A stretch of DNA of 64,000 nucleotides from Nostoc sp. LEGE 12450. Its GTDB lineage: Bacteria; Cyanobacteriota; Cyanobacteriia; Cyanobacteriales; Nostocaceae. Both the position numbers and the translations under genes were made by a program. The stretch covers positions 1 through 64,000 of the forward strand of contig NZ_JADEXU010000022.1 of the NCBI RefSeq assembly GCF_015206895.1. Reading direction: 5' to 3'. Each line of letters opens with the position of its first letter. Position 1 is the stretch's first letter. A model generated the notes under the pieces. That model was not told where the DNA came from. It saw only the letters and a list, made by a program, of their open reading frames with translations, and did not search any database. Shown here piece by piece: positions 27,553-37,031 of the stretch.

Positions 27553-27865
27553 CCACTACCTTCTTTAGTAATTTAAGCTTATGCAGAACCGCAAATAAAA
27601 AGTTGAAAATAATCCAATACAGTTCAGTTAAACATTTCTTTATTCTCTCAGTGTCCTCTGTGTCTCTGTGGTAGCCTGCGGCAAGCCGCTCCGCGTCTAC
27701 GTAAAAAAATGACCTTGACAAAGATTTTTAGCCTTAACTTAACCGTATTATCAAATAATCTTCTTTTCTTACCTTCGCGGTTCGTTAAAAAATAGCATTT
27801 ACACAAACAGAGATTTTCAGGTAGAGGCAATTCATGAATTGCCTCTACAAGACCATATTGCTCTA
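27553..27865. other. 313-bp repeat-filled gap
   Basis: No gene. It contains TCTCTGTGGTAGCCTGCGG and AAGCCGCTCCGCGTCTACG, a sequence shared with 41095-41135, and the perfect 28-bp palindrome at 27821-27848 listed separately. Confidence 0.6.
27821..27848. repeat. 28-bp perfect palindrome
   Basis: GTAGAGGCAATTCA followed by TGAATTGCCTCTAC is exactly self-complementary. It is a member of the same family as 1339-1362. Confidence 0.85.
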
Positions 27866-28858
27866 CTATTTCGACAATTCTATTAATTTATTTGCTAAAA
27901 ATTGCGGAGTAAAACTAAGACTTAGGGCTACTAAAGTTCGCGCATTAAATTTTTGTTTAGTCAGCGCCTGCCAAAAATAAGGACGTGCTACCGCTATCTG
28001 TTTACTTCGCAGCAAACCAATTCCCAAAGTTGTATTAGCCTCTAACCATTTCTGTTGAAAGTGCGTTCTAAATTTCTGTAATCGAGCGTCTTCCATAAAG
28101 ACTTGATAACAGAACATTTCGCTTTTAGCTTTGCGAATTTTTGCTTGCACATCTCGACTACCACTGAGCATAGTATCAGTTTGCTCATGAGCGCGATATC
28201 GCGTCAGTCTTTCTGGATAGTAGTAAGCGCCATAACCCGATATACAACACAGGTAAGTTAAATATAAATCCCACATTCCACCAACTTCTGGAGGAATACT
28301 ATCCCAATCAACCAGATTATTGCGAATCAAGCAAGATGCAGCAGTAGGTATACTTTTATCTACCAATCCAACTTTGTAAAAAGGTTGATAAATTCCTTCT
28401 TTGAGTTTATCTCGCTTATAACCGCGTGTATTTTTTTCAGTCCCAGCATTATCAATTATGCCATTTGCATCTATGATATATTGGTCGCAAAAAGCAATAA
28501 TTAACTCAGAATTTGCTTCCAAAACTGGTACAAGCTTTGCTAGAAAGTCTTCATTCCAGATATCATCATCATGAAGACTAGCAATATATTTACCTCGTGC
28601 CATATTGAACCCATGCTGCTGATTAGCAAGCATACCTACATTTTGTTGGTGTCGCCAAAATCTGATGCGTGAATCACCAAAAGATGCCACAAGTGCTTGA
28701 GGATTTTCTGGACTGCAATTATCTGAAACAATAATTTCGATATTTTGATAAGTCTGTTTAATAGCACTAGCGATCGCTTGCTTGAGATAGTCTGGTCGGT
28801 TATAGGTAGGAATAATAACACTGACTAAAGGCTGTTGGCATTTTTGAGATAATGACAT
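27866..28858 (-). CDS. Glycosyltransferase, GT2 family
   Basis: The 330-residue GT-A enzyme has 'PLVSVIIPTYNRPDYLKQAIASA' at the start, SDNCSPENP, and the acidic metal/nucleotide motif SLHDDDIWNEDF around residue 95. The C-terminal part is helical without a clear membrane segment. It is the next gene after the GT4 at 28922-30124, 63 bp apart, in the minus-strand polysaccharide block. Typical members add hexose or deoxyhexose units; the specificity here is unknown. Confidence 0.92.
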   Translation of the reverse strand: MSLSQKCQQPLVSVIIPTYNRPDYLKQAIASAIKQTYQNIEIIVSDNCSPENPQALVASFGDSRIRFWRHQQNVGMLANQQHGFNMARGKYIASLHDDDIWNEDFLAKLVPVLEANSELIIAFCDQYIIDANGIIDNAGTEKNTRGYKRDKLKEGIYQPFYKVGLVDKSIPTAASCLIRNNLVDWDSIPPEVGGMWDLYLTYLCCISGYGAYYYPERLTRYRAHEQTDTMLSGSRDVQAKIRKAKSEMFCYQVFMEDARLQKFRTHFQQKWLEANTTLGIGLLRSKQIAVARPYFWQALTKQKFNARTLVALSLSFTPQFLANKLIELSK

Positions 28859-28921
28859 ATTTTTTTCCTTTATAGTTAATAGATAAAAGATGCACCATTA
28901 GAGATTTTGACCAAAATAAGC

Positions 28922-30124
28922 TTATTTCACTTGAGAAATACTATAGAATTTTTTCGTTCTCGCAGGAAAGTCAGCTATTGTTTTTTCATAAATTGTTCGC
29001 AGATTATTTACATGAGCAGCCATTGTAAATTCCTTCATCAATAAAGCATGGCCTTGTTCGCCCATCTGCCGACTTTTTTGATAATCTTCATCCAAAGAAT
29101 GAATAGCATCAACTAGCTTTTTGATATCATTACCTGGAACAAGAATACCTGTTTCTCCATCTCGTAAATGTTCTGGAATTCCTCCGACTGCACTACCAAT
29201 TACAGGGCGATAATTAGAGTATGCTTCTAGTGTTACAAGACCAGCAGGTTCAGGCCAGACACTAGGAAAGATGACTGCAAAACACTGTTGATAAAGTTGA
29301 TTTATTTTGTCAGCATCGCACCAACCATGCCAAGTGATCCGATTACTTAATCCGAGTGTGTTTGCTAACTTTTCTAACCGTGGCCGTTCCCAACCTTCAC
29401 CTGCAATATCAAGTTTAATTTGCGGATTTGTATGTATTAAGGTTTTAAGTAGCCATTCCAGACCTTTATCAGAAACAATGCGACCAACAAATAAAATTCT
29501 ATGATTTTGATGAACTTCTAAGCTCAAAGGGGCAGTCTTGATTTGCGGTACAGAGATACCACAGTGTAGGGTTACAGTTTGCTCAGAAGGTACGCCGTTT
29601 TGAATCAACTCTTGACGCACGTATTCACTATTGGCGACAAAAGTAATTTTTACCTTTTTTAAGGTATCTAATAACTGATGAGTAATTTGAAGTTCTTTAA
29701 GAGTTCTTAACGGTCTACGGCTACCACATTTATCTACTAACTTACCCCAAGTACAACCTAAGTAAGAAAAGTTGCGATCGCAGATTGTCCGTTGCCCTGC
29801 TAAATACTTTGTGCCACTAGGACAGTACAATGAGTGATTATGAACACTAAAGACAGTAGGACATTCGCCTGTAAGCTGCAATAGTAAATCTGGGCTGTGG
29901 ATGTGCAGCAGCTTGAATTGGCTTTGGTCAACACCCTTAAGGGATTTTATCACGCGATCGCTAACTTCAGGTGGTCGATGTTCAAACAGAGAAGCTAAAT
30001 AAGTTTCAACACCTCCGCCCTCACCCACATCAAAATTCGAGCATTGATAAATCAGGTCTTCTTCAAAAATTCCTCTATGCAAGTGTTTATTAGCTTGTTT
30101 GGCTTCATTGATTGAGTTAAGCAT
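28922..30124 (-). CDS. Glycosyltransferase, GT4 family
   Basis: The 400-residue GT-B enzyme's donor domain begins 'RILFVGRIVSDKGLEWLLKTL' and has the E-x7-E motif in EPAGLVTLEAYSNYRPV. The acceptor half has several cysteines (CPSGT, CDRNFSYLGCTWG, CGSRR), a pattern also seen in some GT4 enzymes, perhaps structural. It lies 70 bp after the GT-A-like gene at 30195-31034 and before a GT2. Confidence 0.92.
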   Translation of the reverse strand: MLNSINEAKQANKHLHRGIFEEDLIYQCSNFDVGEGGGVETYLASLFEHRPPEVSDRVIKSLKGVDQSQFKLLHIHSPDLLLQLTGECPTVFSVHNHSLYCPSGTKYLAGQRTICDRNFSYLGCTWGKLVDKCGSRRPLRTLKELQITHQLLDTLKKVKITFVANSEYVRQELIQNGVPSEQTVTLHCGISVPQIKTAPLSLEVHQNHRILFVGRIVSDKGLEWLLKTLIHTNPQIKLDIAGEGWERPRLEKLANTLGLSNRITWHGWCDADKINQLYQQCFAVIFPSVWPEPAGLVTLEAYSNYRPVIGSAVGGIPEHLRDGETGILVPGNDIKKLVDAIHSLDEDYQKSRQMGEQGHALLMKEFTMAAHVNNLRTIYEKTIADFPARTKKFYSISQVK

Positions 30125-30194
30125 TAATCTCCATTTGTCTTTACGTTATTATTAATTAGATTCCTCATATCAATAGAGGCTTATCTTCATCCAC

Positions 30195-31034
30195 TTATAT
30201 GCCAACATTAAACCAAAGCTTGTGTCTAACATCACTCACATAATGTCTGAGAGCAATGTTTTTACTTGCAGATTTATCTGGATAAATAAACTGATCTTCT
30301 ACATTGAGAATATATTTATTTAAGCATAGAGGTTTACCATGATTGTGGTGCATGGTTAAATGGACAATTGTTTGCTCAGTAAAATAACTAGGAACTTCTG
30401 GAAGATTTGCTAAACGTTCGATGGCAAAACTCCAGTCAAATTCATGCCTAAATAATATAAATCCACCATTTACGGGATTCGATTTCTCAGACTCATCATA
30501 AATAATTCGCTCGTCAAGAGACATCGAACAATCAGGTAGATAAAGAGAGTATTTTTCGTCCGACTTACTCAAATCAATTAAGTCAATCCCACCAGGAAAA
30601 AATAAAATATCCGAATCAGTGTAAATCGTAGTACCATTAACAGGAATCGACATCAATGCCGACAACTTTCTGCCCATTGGATGCAGTTGGGCATAATCAA
30701 GAACACATTGAGGTAAATCTGTTCTCAGGAAGTTTTGTAAAAGTATTACCTGAACGCAGGGATGGATACGGCGGAGTAAATTACAGCTAGAATCAGTATA
30801 ACTACCATCGGAAACTACAGTAAATGTCTCTGGAATGCCGACATGACGAATGAATGAGCGAATACTTGCCACTTGTTCTGGTAGATCGCGTTCGCATGAC
30901 AAGGCATAGATACTTACCGGAGCTTGCCGAGTTTGCTTAATGGGGATGTTGACAATCTGAGAAATGGCTGCTTTATATAGAGAACGATTAAATTTACCCT
31001 GAATTTTAGCAGTGTGGTAGCCTATATTTACCAT
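30195..31034 (-). CDS. Putative GT-A-fold glycosyltransferase, unassigned family
   Basis: The 279-residue protein contains a DxD-type motif in YTDSDILFF (D140, D142) preceded by KLSALMSIPVNGTTI, the arrangement of nucleotide-diphospho-sugar transferases of the GT8 kind. A second block, NPVNGGFILFRHEFDW, resembles the 'N-GG' acceptor/donor loop in such enzymes, and YFTEQTIVHLTM would follow it. The N-terminal 40 residues do not match anything I know. It sits immediately downstream of hepA, so it is very likely part of envelope polysaccharide assembly. The family call is tentative. Confidence 0.7.
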   Translation of the reverse strand: MVNIGYHTAKIQGKFNRSLYKAAISQIVNIPIKQTRQAPVSIYALSCERDLPEQVASIRSFIRHVGIPETFTVVSDGSYTDSSCNLLRRIHPCVQVILLQNFLRTDLPQCVLDYAQLHPMGRKLSALMSIPVNGTTIYTDSDILFFPGGIDLIDLSKSDEKYSLYLPDCSMSLDERIIYDESEKSNPVNGGFILFRHEFDWSFAIERLANLPEVPSYFTEQTIVHLTMHHNHGKPLCLNKYILNVEDQFIYPDKSASKNIALRHYVSDVRHKLWFNVGI

Positions 31035-31169
31035 TTATTTTTCCTTGTTAAAATTATCAATAAATGAGTAGAGAAATGAATTCGTAATTTACAAAATATA
31101 AATTACGAATTCCGTAAAGCCTGCGGCATAGCTCCGCTTAGAGCGTAGCGGGGCATAGCCCATTACGAA
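31035..31169. repeat. Heptamer repeats and dispersed repeat overlapping the hepA stop
   Basis: AATTACGAATTC-type heptamer repeats flank AAAGCCTGCGGCATAGCTCC and an inverted GAGCGTAGCGGGGC segment. The right-hand ATTACGA repeats run into the hepA stop codon at 31170, so its last codons come from repeat DNA. Confidence 0.7.
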
Positions 31170-33011
31170 TTACGAATTATAGTATTGCATCTGGTGATAT
31201 TCCCACAGCTTGCCTTGGCGTGCGAGTAGTTCTTGATACTTGCCCTGTTCTACTATCCGTCCTGCTTCCAAGACCACAACTTTATCTGCTTTCGCAATAG
31301 TAGAAAGACGGTGAGCGATCGCAATTACTGTTCTACCCACAGATAGCTTTTCTAATGAATCTTGAATTAAGCGCTCGGATACAGAATCTAAGGCACTAGT
31401 TGCTTCATCCAAAATCAAAATTTCTGGGTTCCGTAGTAGTGCCCGCGCGATCGCAATTCGCTGTCTCTGTCCTCCAGATAATCTAACACCCCGATCTCCC
31501 AATTGGGTATTAAAACCTTCGGGCATTTCTAAAATAAATTCCAGTGCATTCGCTAATTTAGCAGCTTCTTGAATTTGCTCATTAGTAGCTTGTGGAGTGC
31601 CATAAGCAATGTTTTGCCAAACATCAGTATTGAAGATAAATGTATCCTGACTGACAACAGCTATTTTACGACGTAGAGAGTTAATTTCAAATAGTCTTAT
31701 ATCAACTTCATCGATATAAACATTTCCCTCTGTAGCATTATAAAAGCGAGGAATTAAATCAGCCAGAGTCGTTTTACCAGCGCCAGAGGCTCCGACTAGT
31801 GCAGTCATTTTTCCCTTTTCAATGGTTAGGGTAATGTTATGTAGTACTATATTCTGGTCATCGTAACCGAAATCTACAGATACTAAATTTATTGCCCTTT
31901 CTAAAGCTTTAAATTCAAGCTTTCCATTCTTAAAATAATATTTATCCTCACTTTTCAACAGATTTTTAATATTGTCTGCTGAACCGTGTAAGGTACTGAG
32001 AAATGCCCGCGTGCCATTAATATCTTGAACAAACGGGACAAAGCGAAATAGTACAAAGAAAAATGTTAACAAAGAAGCGACTTGTAGCGTTCCATTACTA
32101 ACCAGGCTAGTGAATGCCAAAACAATCATTCCGACCAATACCGTAGTAGCTGCTCCTTCGGCAATTGGCTTGACAAGTGTCCAAGTAAATACAACTTTAG
32201 TTGTAGAACTTACTACCTTATTGCTAGCTTTGTAGTAACGCTGGCGTTCAAATTCTTGAGTACCACAAGAATGAACAGTGCGAATACCATTAATAAATTC
32301 TATGGCTGTTGATGTAAAGTTAGCATTGGCAGTTGTCATGCCAAAACTGGATTCTCTGACTCTGGCATTTAGATTAGATAACCCTACACCTAAGAGTGTA
32401 AATAGTAATGCTGAAATTACAGTTAGTTGCCATGATATCAAAAACATTGAGATTAAGTAGACAAGAGTTGTTATCCCTCTAGTTACTAAAAATGCTGCAC
32501 CACTAAAACCCTGTCTAATTCTTTCGATTTCTGTGGTTATTGTGTTAATTAGTTCACCAGAACGAGTTTTGGCAAAGTAACTTAACGATAAGGATTGTAA
32601 TTGTTCAAAAATTTGCTTGCGTAAGCGATCGCCAAAATGCAGTTGGGATAATTCAGTATAAACTAGTCCAAAATAATTGAAAGCAACACGTAACCAAGTA
32701 CTTAATAATATCAGTGAAGATATGCGGTATAGACGGTTAATTGATGATGACTTAGATCCTAAGACTAAAGTATCAAACCATTCTATTCCTGTTTGGACAG
32801 GTTGAGCATTTGGGCTAGTTAAGCTTTGCAAGAAGGAGAGTAAAAAACCAATGCTTACTCCTTCAAAAGTTGCTGCTAAAATTGAGAATGTTAGAGCTAA
32901 AATTACTATTTTGCGAAAGTGTTTAAATTCTCGCAATATTAAATAGTTGTCTTGCCAAAACCTGGAAGCTTTGAGCAAACTACGGAATTTTTGAGGGAGT
33001 TGGGAATTCAT
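31170..33011 (-). CDS. hepA: ABC exporter, HepA-like (heterocyst envelope polysaccharide)
   Basis: The 613-residue protein fuses a six-helix ABC exporter membrane domain (about 30-330) with an ATPase domain (about 370-605). The ATPase has Walker A GASGAGKTT, signature LSGGQRQR, Walker B ILILDEATSALDS and switch H in IAIAHRLST. The ATG at 33009-33011 is used; the TTG immediately before is an alternative. HepA of Anabaena is an exporter of this MsbA-like type needed for the polysaccharide layer of the heterocyst envelope. The hepC-like gene directly upstream (112 bp) reproduces the known hepC-hepA order, which is why I use the symbol. It probably moves lipid-linked glycan units across the plasma membrane. 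Confidence 0.88.
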   Translation of the reverse strand: MNSQLPQKFRSLLKASRFWQDNYLILREFKHFRKIVILALTFSILAATFEGVSIGFLLSFLQSLTSPNAQPVQTGIEWFDTLVLGSKSSSINRLYRISSLILLSTWLRVAFNYFGLVYTELSQLHFGDRLRKQIFEQLQSLSLSYFAKTRSGELINTITTEIERIRQGFSGAAFLVTRGITTLVYLISMFLISWQLTVISALLFTLLGVGLSNLNARVRESSFGMTTANANFTSTAIEFINGIRTVHSCGTQEFERQRYYKASNKVVSSTTKVVFTWTLVKPIAEGAATTVLVGMIVLAFTSLVSNGTLQVASLLTFFFVLFRFVPFVQDINGTRAFLSTLHGSADNIKNLLKSEDKYYFKNGKLEFKALERAINLVSVDFGYDDQNIVLHNITLTIEKGKMTALVGASGAGKTTLADLIPRFYNATEGNVYIDEVDIRLFEINSLRRKIAVVSQDTFIFNTDVWQNIAYGTPQATNEQIQEAAKLANALEFILEMPEGFNTQLGDRGVRLSGGQRQRIAIARALLRNPEILILDEATSALDSVSERLIQDSLEKLSVGRTVIAIAHRLSTIAKADKVVVLEAGRIVEQGKYQELLARQGKLWEYHQMQYYNS

Positions 33012-33125
33012 CAATTTTATAATAATAGTTTGGCAAGGTAGAGAGACCGCTATAGATGCAATGTAAGTAATTTTTGTGTTAGCCTCAGTGCGGTAGATGA
33101 AATCATCAATTACCGCACAGATGAA

Positions 33126-33851
33126 TTACAGTGTTTGGCTATCTAGATGTAATAGGTGAGACTGTGCCTCTATTTCCCAGGAAGCTTTAATGTCTGGTAG
33201 TTTATTTAGCTGTATTGCATCTTCCAAAGTCCAGCAATGAGATCCACCACCAGTCAAACTCATGTCACCCCGCAGTACGTTAAATAACTGTGGGAGATTG
33301 TCGAGATTGTATTTACCTATCCAACGCCCTAGTGGTGTGATATTGTGCGTACAAAACTTCATTGCTTGAAAGAGTTTACCCCGTTCTCCAACACGCCATT
33401 CATGACAAAAAAGCGATCCTGGTGAGTAAACCTGCATTAATACCATCAATCCCAGCATGACTGGACTTACTAATACCAGCAATACTAAAGCAGCAATCCA
33501 ATCAATTAATCGCTGCAATTGTCTCCAGGGTTGATTAGAAGGTTTATTACCAGCAGGTATGCTTAGGAATATTGGTTTTTCAGCTTCTTGACATGCATCT
33601 GCCCAAAACCTGAGCAAAGCCTCACCCAGCTTTGGATCTATGCTTACCAAACTTACTGGAGAATGTTGTAAGCATTCTACTAGCGATCGCTTACTATCTA
33701 ATGCAGGCAGATATGGTTGTTTCACTTGTCCAGGCTGCTTCACCAACAACTGACCCCGCCGCCACAGGAGTGTGCAGTACCCACGATTATCTTGGTGTTC
33801 CTGGGTTACATCATATAAATTCTCTAGAGGTGGAATTATTGAAACTGTCAT
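33126..33851 (-). CDS. hepC: HepC-like bacterial sugar transferase (divergent)
   Basis: The 241-residue protein has an N-terminal soluble region (1-105), a membrane helix (about 115-135, WIAALVLLVLVSPVMLGL) and a short phosphoglycosyl-transferase-like domain. The family's 'LDELPQ' reads LDNLPQLFNVLRGDMSLTG here, and the usual GPRP that follows is replaced by GGGSHCW. Compared with WcaJ/PglC-type enzymes the catalytic part is compressed. It lies directly upstream of hepA. Anabaena hepC, required for the envelope polysaccharide, encodes a protein of this kind. It would add the first sugar phosphate to the lipid carrier, unless the altered motif means a regulatory role. Confidence 0.82.
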   Translation of the reverse strand: MTVSIIPPLENLYDVTQEHQDNRGYCTLLWRRGQLLVKQPGQVKQPYLPALDSKRSLVECLQHSPVSLVSIDPKLGEALLRFWADACQEAEKPIFLSIPAGNKPSNQPWRQLQRLIDWIAALVLLVLVSPVMLGLMVLMQVYSPGSLFCHEWRVGERGKLFQAMKFCTHNITPLGRWIGKYNLDNLPQLFNVLRGDMSLTGGGSHCWTLEDAIQLNKLPDIKASWEIEAQSHLLHLDSQTL

Positions 33852-34386
33852 AATGTCTTTGGGTTTATACAGGAGTGAATTACTGAGGCGTTATCAAAGG
33901 CTATTAATGCCAAAGACCCAAATCCGAATCTTGTTGTAAGTCCAAAAAATTGGAGATAATTGAGGGCAAAAATATGTTATTGCTATTTGCCACTCAGCCA
34001 AGTACATATCGTCCAGAAGTTTGCTGGTGTAGAGGTTTACAAATCAACGTTACTATCAATATTCATGGGTAATCGGTATTTTCCGGTAACTACTGAAAGT
34101 AGAAATATGTAGAGGGAAATTACCCATAAATTTATATCTACGTTTAATTGCACTGAGGTGTTTCTTGTATCGATAAATTTACCAAAACCAGTCTGCTCTT
34201 GTCTTCTAGCCTTTGTGAAGTGCTTTAATCTCTAGAATATAAGACTATTTAGGAATAGCGATCGCTCCAATAAATTCTTTATTTACTCTTTAAAGAGCTA
34301 GTGATTTCTCTGAAAAGCCATAAAGATCGCATAAATATACTAAAATTTTCCTGATAGCAATAAAATTAAATTTTGTTCATTAAAAA

Positions 34387-34414
34387 GTAGGGTAACACTG
34401 ATGTGCTACCCTAC
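34387..34414. repeat. Hairpin GTAGGGTAACAC / GTGCTACCCTAC
   Basis: A 12-bp stem with one mismatch and a TGAT loop. Transcribed from the minus strand it would lie about 75 nt after the Wzc-like gene's stop. It resembles dispersed palindromes elsewhere in the window. Confidence 0.6.
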
Positions 34415-34439
34415 CACGTGTTGTATTTAAACTAATTAG

Positions 34440-34471
34440 ATCCCCGACTTCTCTAAGAAGTCGGGGATCTA
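34440..34471 (-). terminator. Hairpin downstream of the Wzc-like gene
   Basis: GATCCCCGACTTCT pairs with AGAAGTCGGGGATC across a 3-base loop, a 14-bp perfect stem starting about 20 nt after the Wzc-like gene's stop. It is a strong candidate terminator, though this sequence is also a familiar Nostoc repeat and lacks a strong T run. Confidence 0.6.
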
Positions 34472-34489
34472 TACATCTCGCGGTACTAG

Positions 34490-36718
34490 CTACTTTTCCA
34501 CGGCTTGACGGAGAGCCAATTGCTGTTGTTTGATATAAGGTACGTAATTACTGCTAGAGTTTGATACTCCGTTAGCTACAACCCCAATCAGGTTTAACTT
34601 ACTTAGCATTGCCGTAGCCTGAGTCAACTGGCTTCGTGTCACAATACCAATGCTTGCCACCATAACGACGCTACGACAAGATGATGCAGTAAGCATGGCA
34701 TCCACCAAACCAAGAACTGGGGGAGCATCTATGAGTACCAAATCATAGTTTTCCTCAAAAGCTGCCATCAATTGCATCATTCGGGGAGAACTCAACAGAT
34801 TAGCTGGGTCAGCAGGTTTGGGCCCAGCAGTTAAAATATCGATGTAGGCGGAACCTGCGTATTGAAGACTAATCTGGCTGGGTAGACTTGCATCACTCGC
34901 TAGTAGAGTTGAAAGCCCTTGTTCATTAGGAAGATTCAGTTGGTGGTGCAGGCTGGGATCGCGTAAGTTGGCATCAATTAGTAACACTCTTTTGTGTAAA
35001 CGAGCAGCACTCATCGCTAAACCTAACGCCAAAGCTGACTTACCCTCATCTGGTAAAGCTGAGGTAATCATCAAAGACTTCAAGTTAGCAACAGTATTTA
35101 AAAGTTCAATATTCTTGTAAATCAGATCCAGCGATTCCCAACGTGGTGGAGATTGCAGTACTTGAATTGTCCAAGGGGCGAGAACTTCTGGCTTGCCAAA
35201 GGGCAATTTGATCATTGATTCTCTGGGTTTGGCTGGCGGTAACTTGGGGGTTGTTCCCAACAAAGGTAGCGCCATTTGCTTCTCTAATTCAGCAGTAGTA
35301 TGAACTGCATCATCAGCCGAATCTCGAATAAAGGCAGCAATGCCTCCTAACATCAACCCAACCACAGCACCTAACAGCAAATTCTGTTGGAGATTAGGGC
35401 CTAATTGTGCGCCTTTTTGGGGATCTTCTACCACTTCCCAATTAAATCCACCCTTGGAAAGCTCTTGCCGCAATTGCTGTTCTGCTCTTAAAAGCTGCTC
35501 TAACCTTTCACGGCTAAATTGCAACTGCGGTAGCATCCGATTGTAATAAGCCAAAAGAGGCGGGAAGCGTTTGATTTCCAAACGTAACTCGTTTTCTTTC
35601 TGAGCTAAACTTTGATCGCGGGCAGTTAAAGCAACTATAGTTGTCTGCGTTTCTACTAACTGACCAGCAAGGCTAAGATCGATTTGGCCAAGTTGTCCTT
35701 TTTCAAGAAGAGAGTCTCCAGAAGTGAATGCACTAGCAGACTTTTCACCTAAAGTTCTTCCTACTTCTTGTTGCAATAATTCCTTCTGGCCCTGAAGCTG
35801 TTCTTTGAGCTTTTGCACACTTGGAGTCTGATCTGTAAAGCGTAAGCGTTCTTGCGCTAGTGCCAATTCGCTTTTTTGGATTTCGTTTAGTAAGCCTTGA
35901 TAGCGAGTAGACTGACTCAGGCGAGAAGCAACTAGAGCATTTTGAGGAGAACGGTTAAGTTGTTCTTCCAAAGATTTTTGGCGTGCTAAGGCTTCGCCAT
36001 ACTGAGCGCGAGTTGTCTGTCTTTCTTGAGCGATATTATTTAAAGCTGTCTCAATCGCTTTGGCCTGTGACTCTGGATCAATTAAGTTCTGATTTCTGCG
36101 AAACCTTTGTAAATTAGTTTCAGATGCGTTTACTTCTTCACTAGCTTTACTTAACTGTTCCCTAATAATTTGCAGACCTTTTTGTAACCGTGAAGTCTGC
36201 TGTTGTTTGTTATATTCCAGATAAACTTGTCGAATTGCGCCCAGAACTTTTTGTGTCTTTTCTGGATCTCCAGCAGTGTATTCAACTTGAAAGATTTTTG
36301 TAGCGACATTATCTTCTTTGCTTCTCAATTGAGTTAAGACTAAAGAAGCTTTAATTTCACCTGTACTGATATCTGGATAATCAGACTGAAGTTTATCAAC
36401 TGCTTTTTGGATAAGTCCAGAACTCTGCATCAAGTTAAGCTGAGTTGCTGTATCTATGACAATATTAGAGTCAGTAAACTGGCTATCTACCCCTGCTCCT
36501 TCTTTCTTACCTTGATAGTTGGATTCTACTAGCAGTTGCATTGAACTTTTATAAGTTGGTTTAGTTTTTAAAGTTACGATGCCTGCTATAGCAATAGAAC
36601 TAATTAATACTGCTAAAAACCAAGGAAATCTTCGCACAAATACGGCAAACAATTGTCCGTAACTTGGTTCAGTTTCAGAGGCTGGATTTATTTGAGGATT
36701 TAGACTAGTTTGAACCAC
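34490..36718 (-). CDS. Wzc-like polysaccharide chain-length protein with tyrosine-kinase domain
   Basis: I chose the GTG at 36716-36718 because AAGGA lies 8 nt upstream; an in-frame TTG at 36739 has none. The N-terminal Wzz domain has a membrane helix (about 35-55 from the GTG). A long coiled-coil stretch (about 170-430) projects into the periplasm, and a second helix (about 465-485, LLLGAVVGLMLGGIAAF) returns to the cytoplasm. The BY-kinase domain follows, with Walker A SALPDEGKS, Walker A' VLLIDANLRDP and Walker B YDLVLIDAPP. The tail has only two tyrosines (NYVPYIKQQQ) instead of a rich cluster. It controls polymer length and export together with the polymerase. Confidence 0.93.
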   Translation of the reverse strand: MVQTSLNPQINPASETEPSYGQLFAVFVRRFPWFLAVLISSIAIAGIVTLKTKPTYKSSMQLLVESNYQGKKEGAGVDSQFTDSNIVIDTATQLNLMQSSGLIQKAVDKLQSDYPDISTGEIKASLVLTQLRSKEDNVATKIFQVEYTAGDPEKTQKVLGAIRQVYLEYNKQQQTSRLQKGLQIIREQLSKASEEVNASETNLQRFRRNQNLIDPESQAKAIETALNNIAQERQTTRAQYGEALARQKSLEEQLNRSPQNALVASRLSQSTRYQGLLNEIQKSELALAQERLRFTDQTPSVQKLKEQLQGQKELLQQEVGRTLGEKSASAFTSGDSLLEKGQLGQIDLSLAGQLVETQTTIVALTARDQSLAQKENELRLEIKRFPPLLAYYNRMLPQLQFSRERLEQLLRAEQQLRQELSKGGFNWEVVEDPQKGAQLGPNLQQNLLLGAVVGLMLGGIAAFIRDSADDAVHTTAELEKQMALPLLGTTPKLPPAKPRESMIKLPFGKPEVLAPWTIQVLQSPPRWESLDLIYKNIELLNTVANLKSLMITSALPDEGKSALALGLAMSAARLHKRVLLIDANLRDPSLHHQLNLPNEQGLSTLLASDASLPSQISLQYAGSAYIDILTAGPKPADPANLLSSPRMMQLMAAFEENYDLVLIDAPPVLGLVDAMLTASSCRSVVMVASIGIVTRSQLTQATAMLSKLNLIGVVANGVSNSSSNYVPYIKQQQLALRQAVEK

Positions 36719-37031
36719 TTTTATTATCCTTGTCTTCAAGACTTACGCTAAGAGATATCCCGAAGATTACCTGTTTTTTTTACGAACCGCCTTCGCGTTA
36801 GCGTCTCGTTAGAGAAGTGCGCCAAGTACGCCAAGGAGGAGAGGAAATCAATAGGTAATCTTATAGTGGAAAAAGATTCAGAAATAGCAAGAGTCATTAT
36901 TTATTGAGATACCACGCTTACAAAGAAGGTGGTTTATATTAGTCTGATATCAGAAAGTTTTTTGCCCACTTTTAAAGTTAGGTTTATACCAAAAACTAAT
37001 GACCAATGACTAATATCTAATGACGACTTTA
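36719..37031. other. 313-bp gap with a dispersed repeat
   Basis: No gene. It contains the repeat-like ACGAACCGCCTTCGCGTTAG with CGTCTCGTTAGAGAAG (about 36781-36818) and AATGACC-type heptamer repeats at about 37000-37023. Confidence 0.55.

Larger units (their letters stand above)
33852..34489. other. 638-bp region upstream of hepC
   Basis: No gene was found. Because hepC and hepA follow, this long leader may hold a developmentally controlled promoter; I found no clean GTA-N8-TAC (NtcA) site. Its distal end has two hairpins: 34387-34414 and 34440-34471. Confidence 0.5.
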
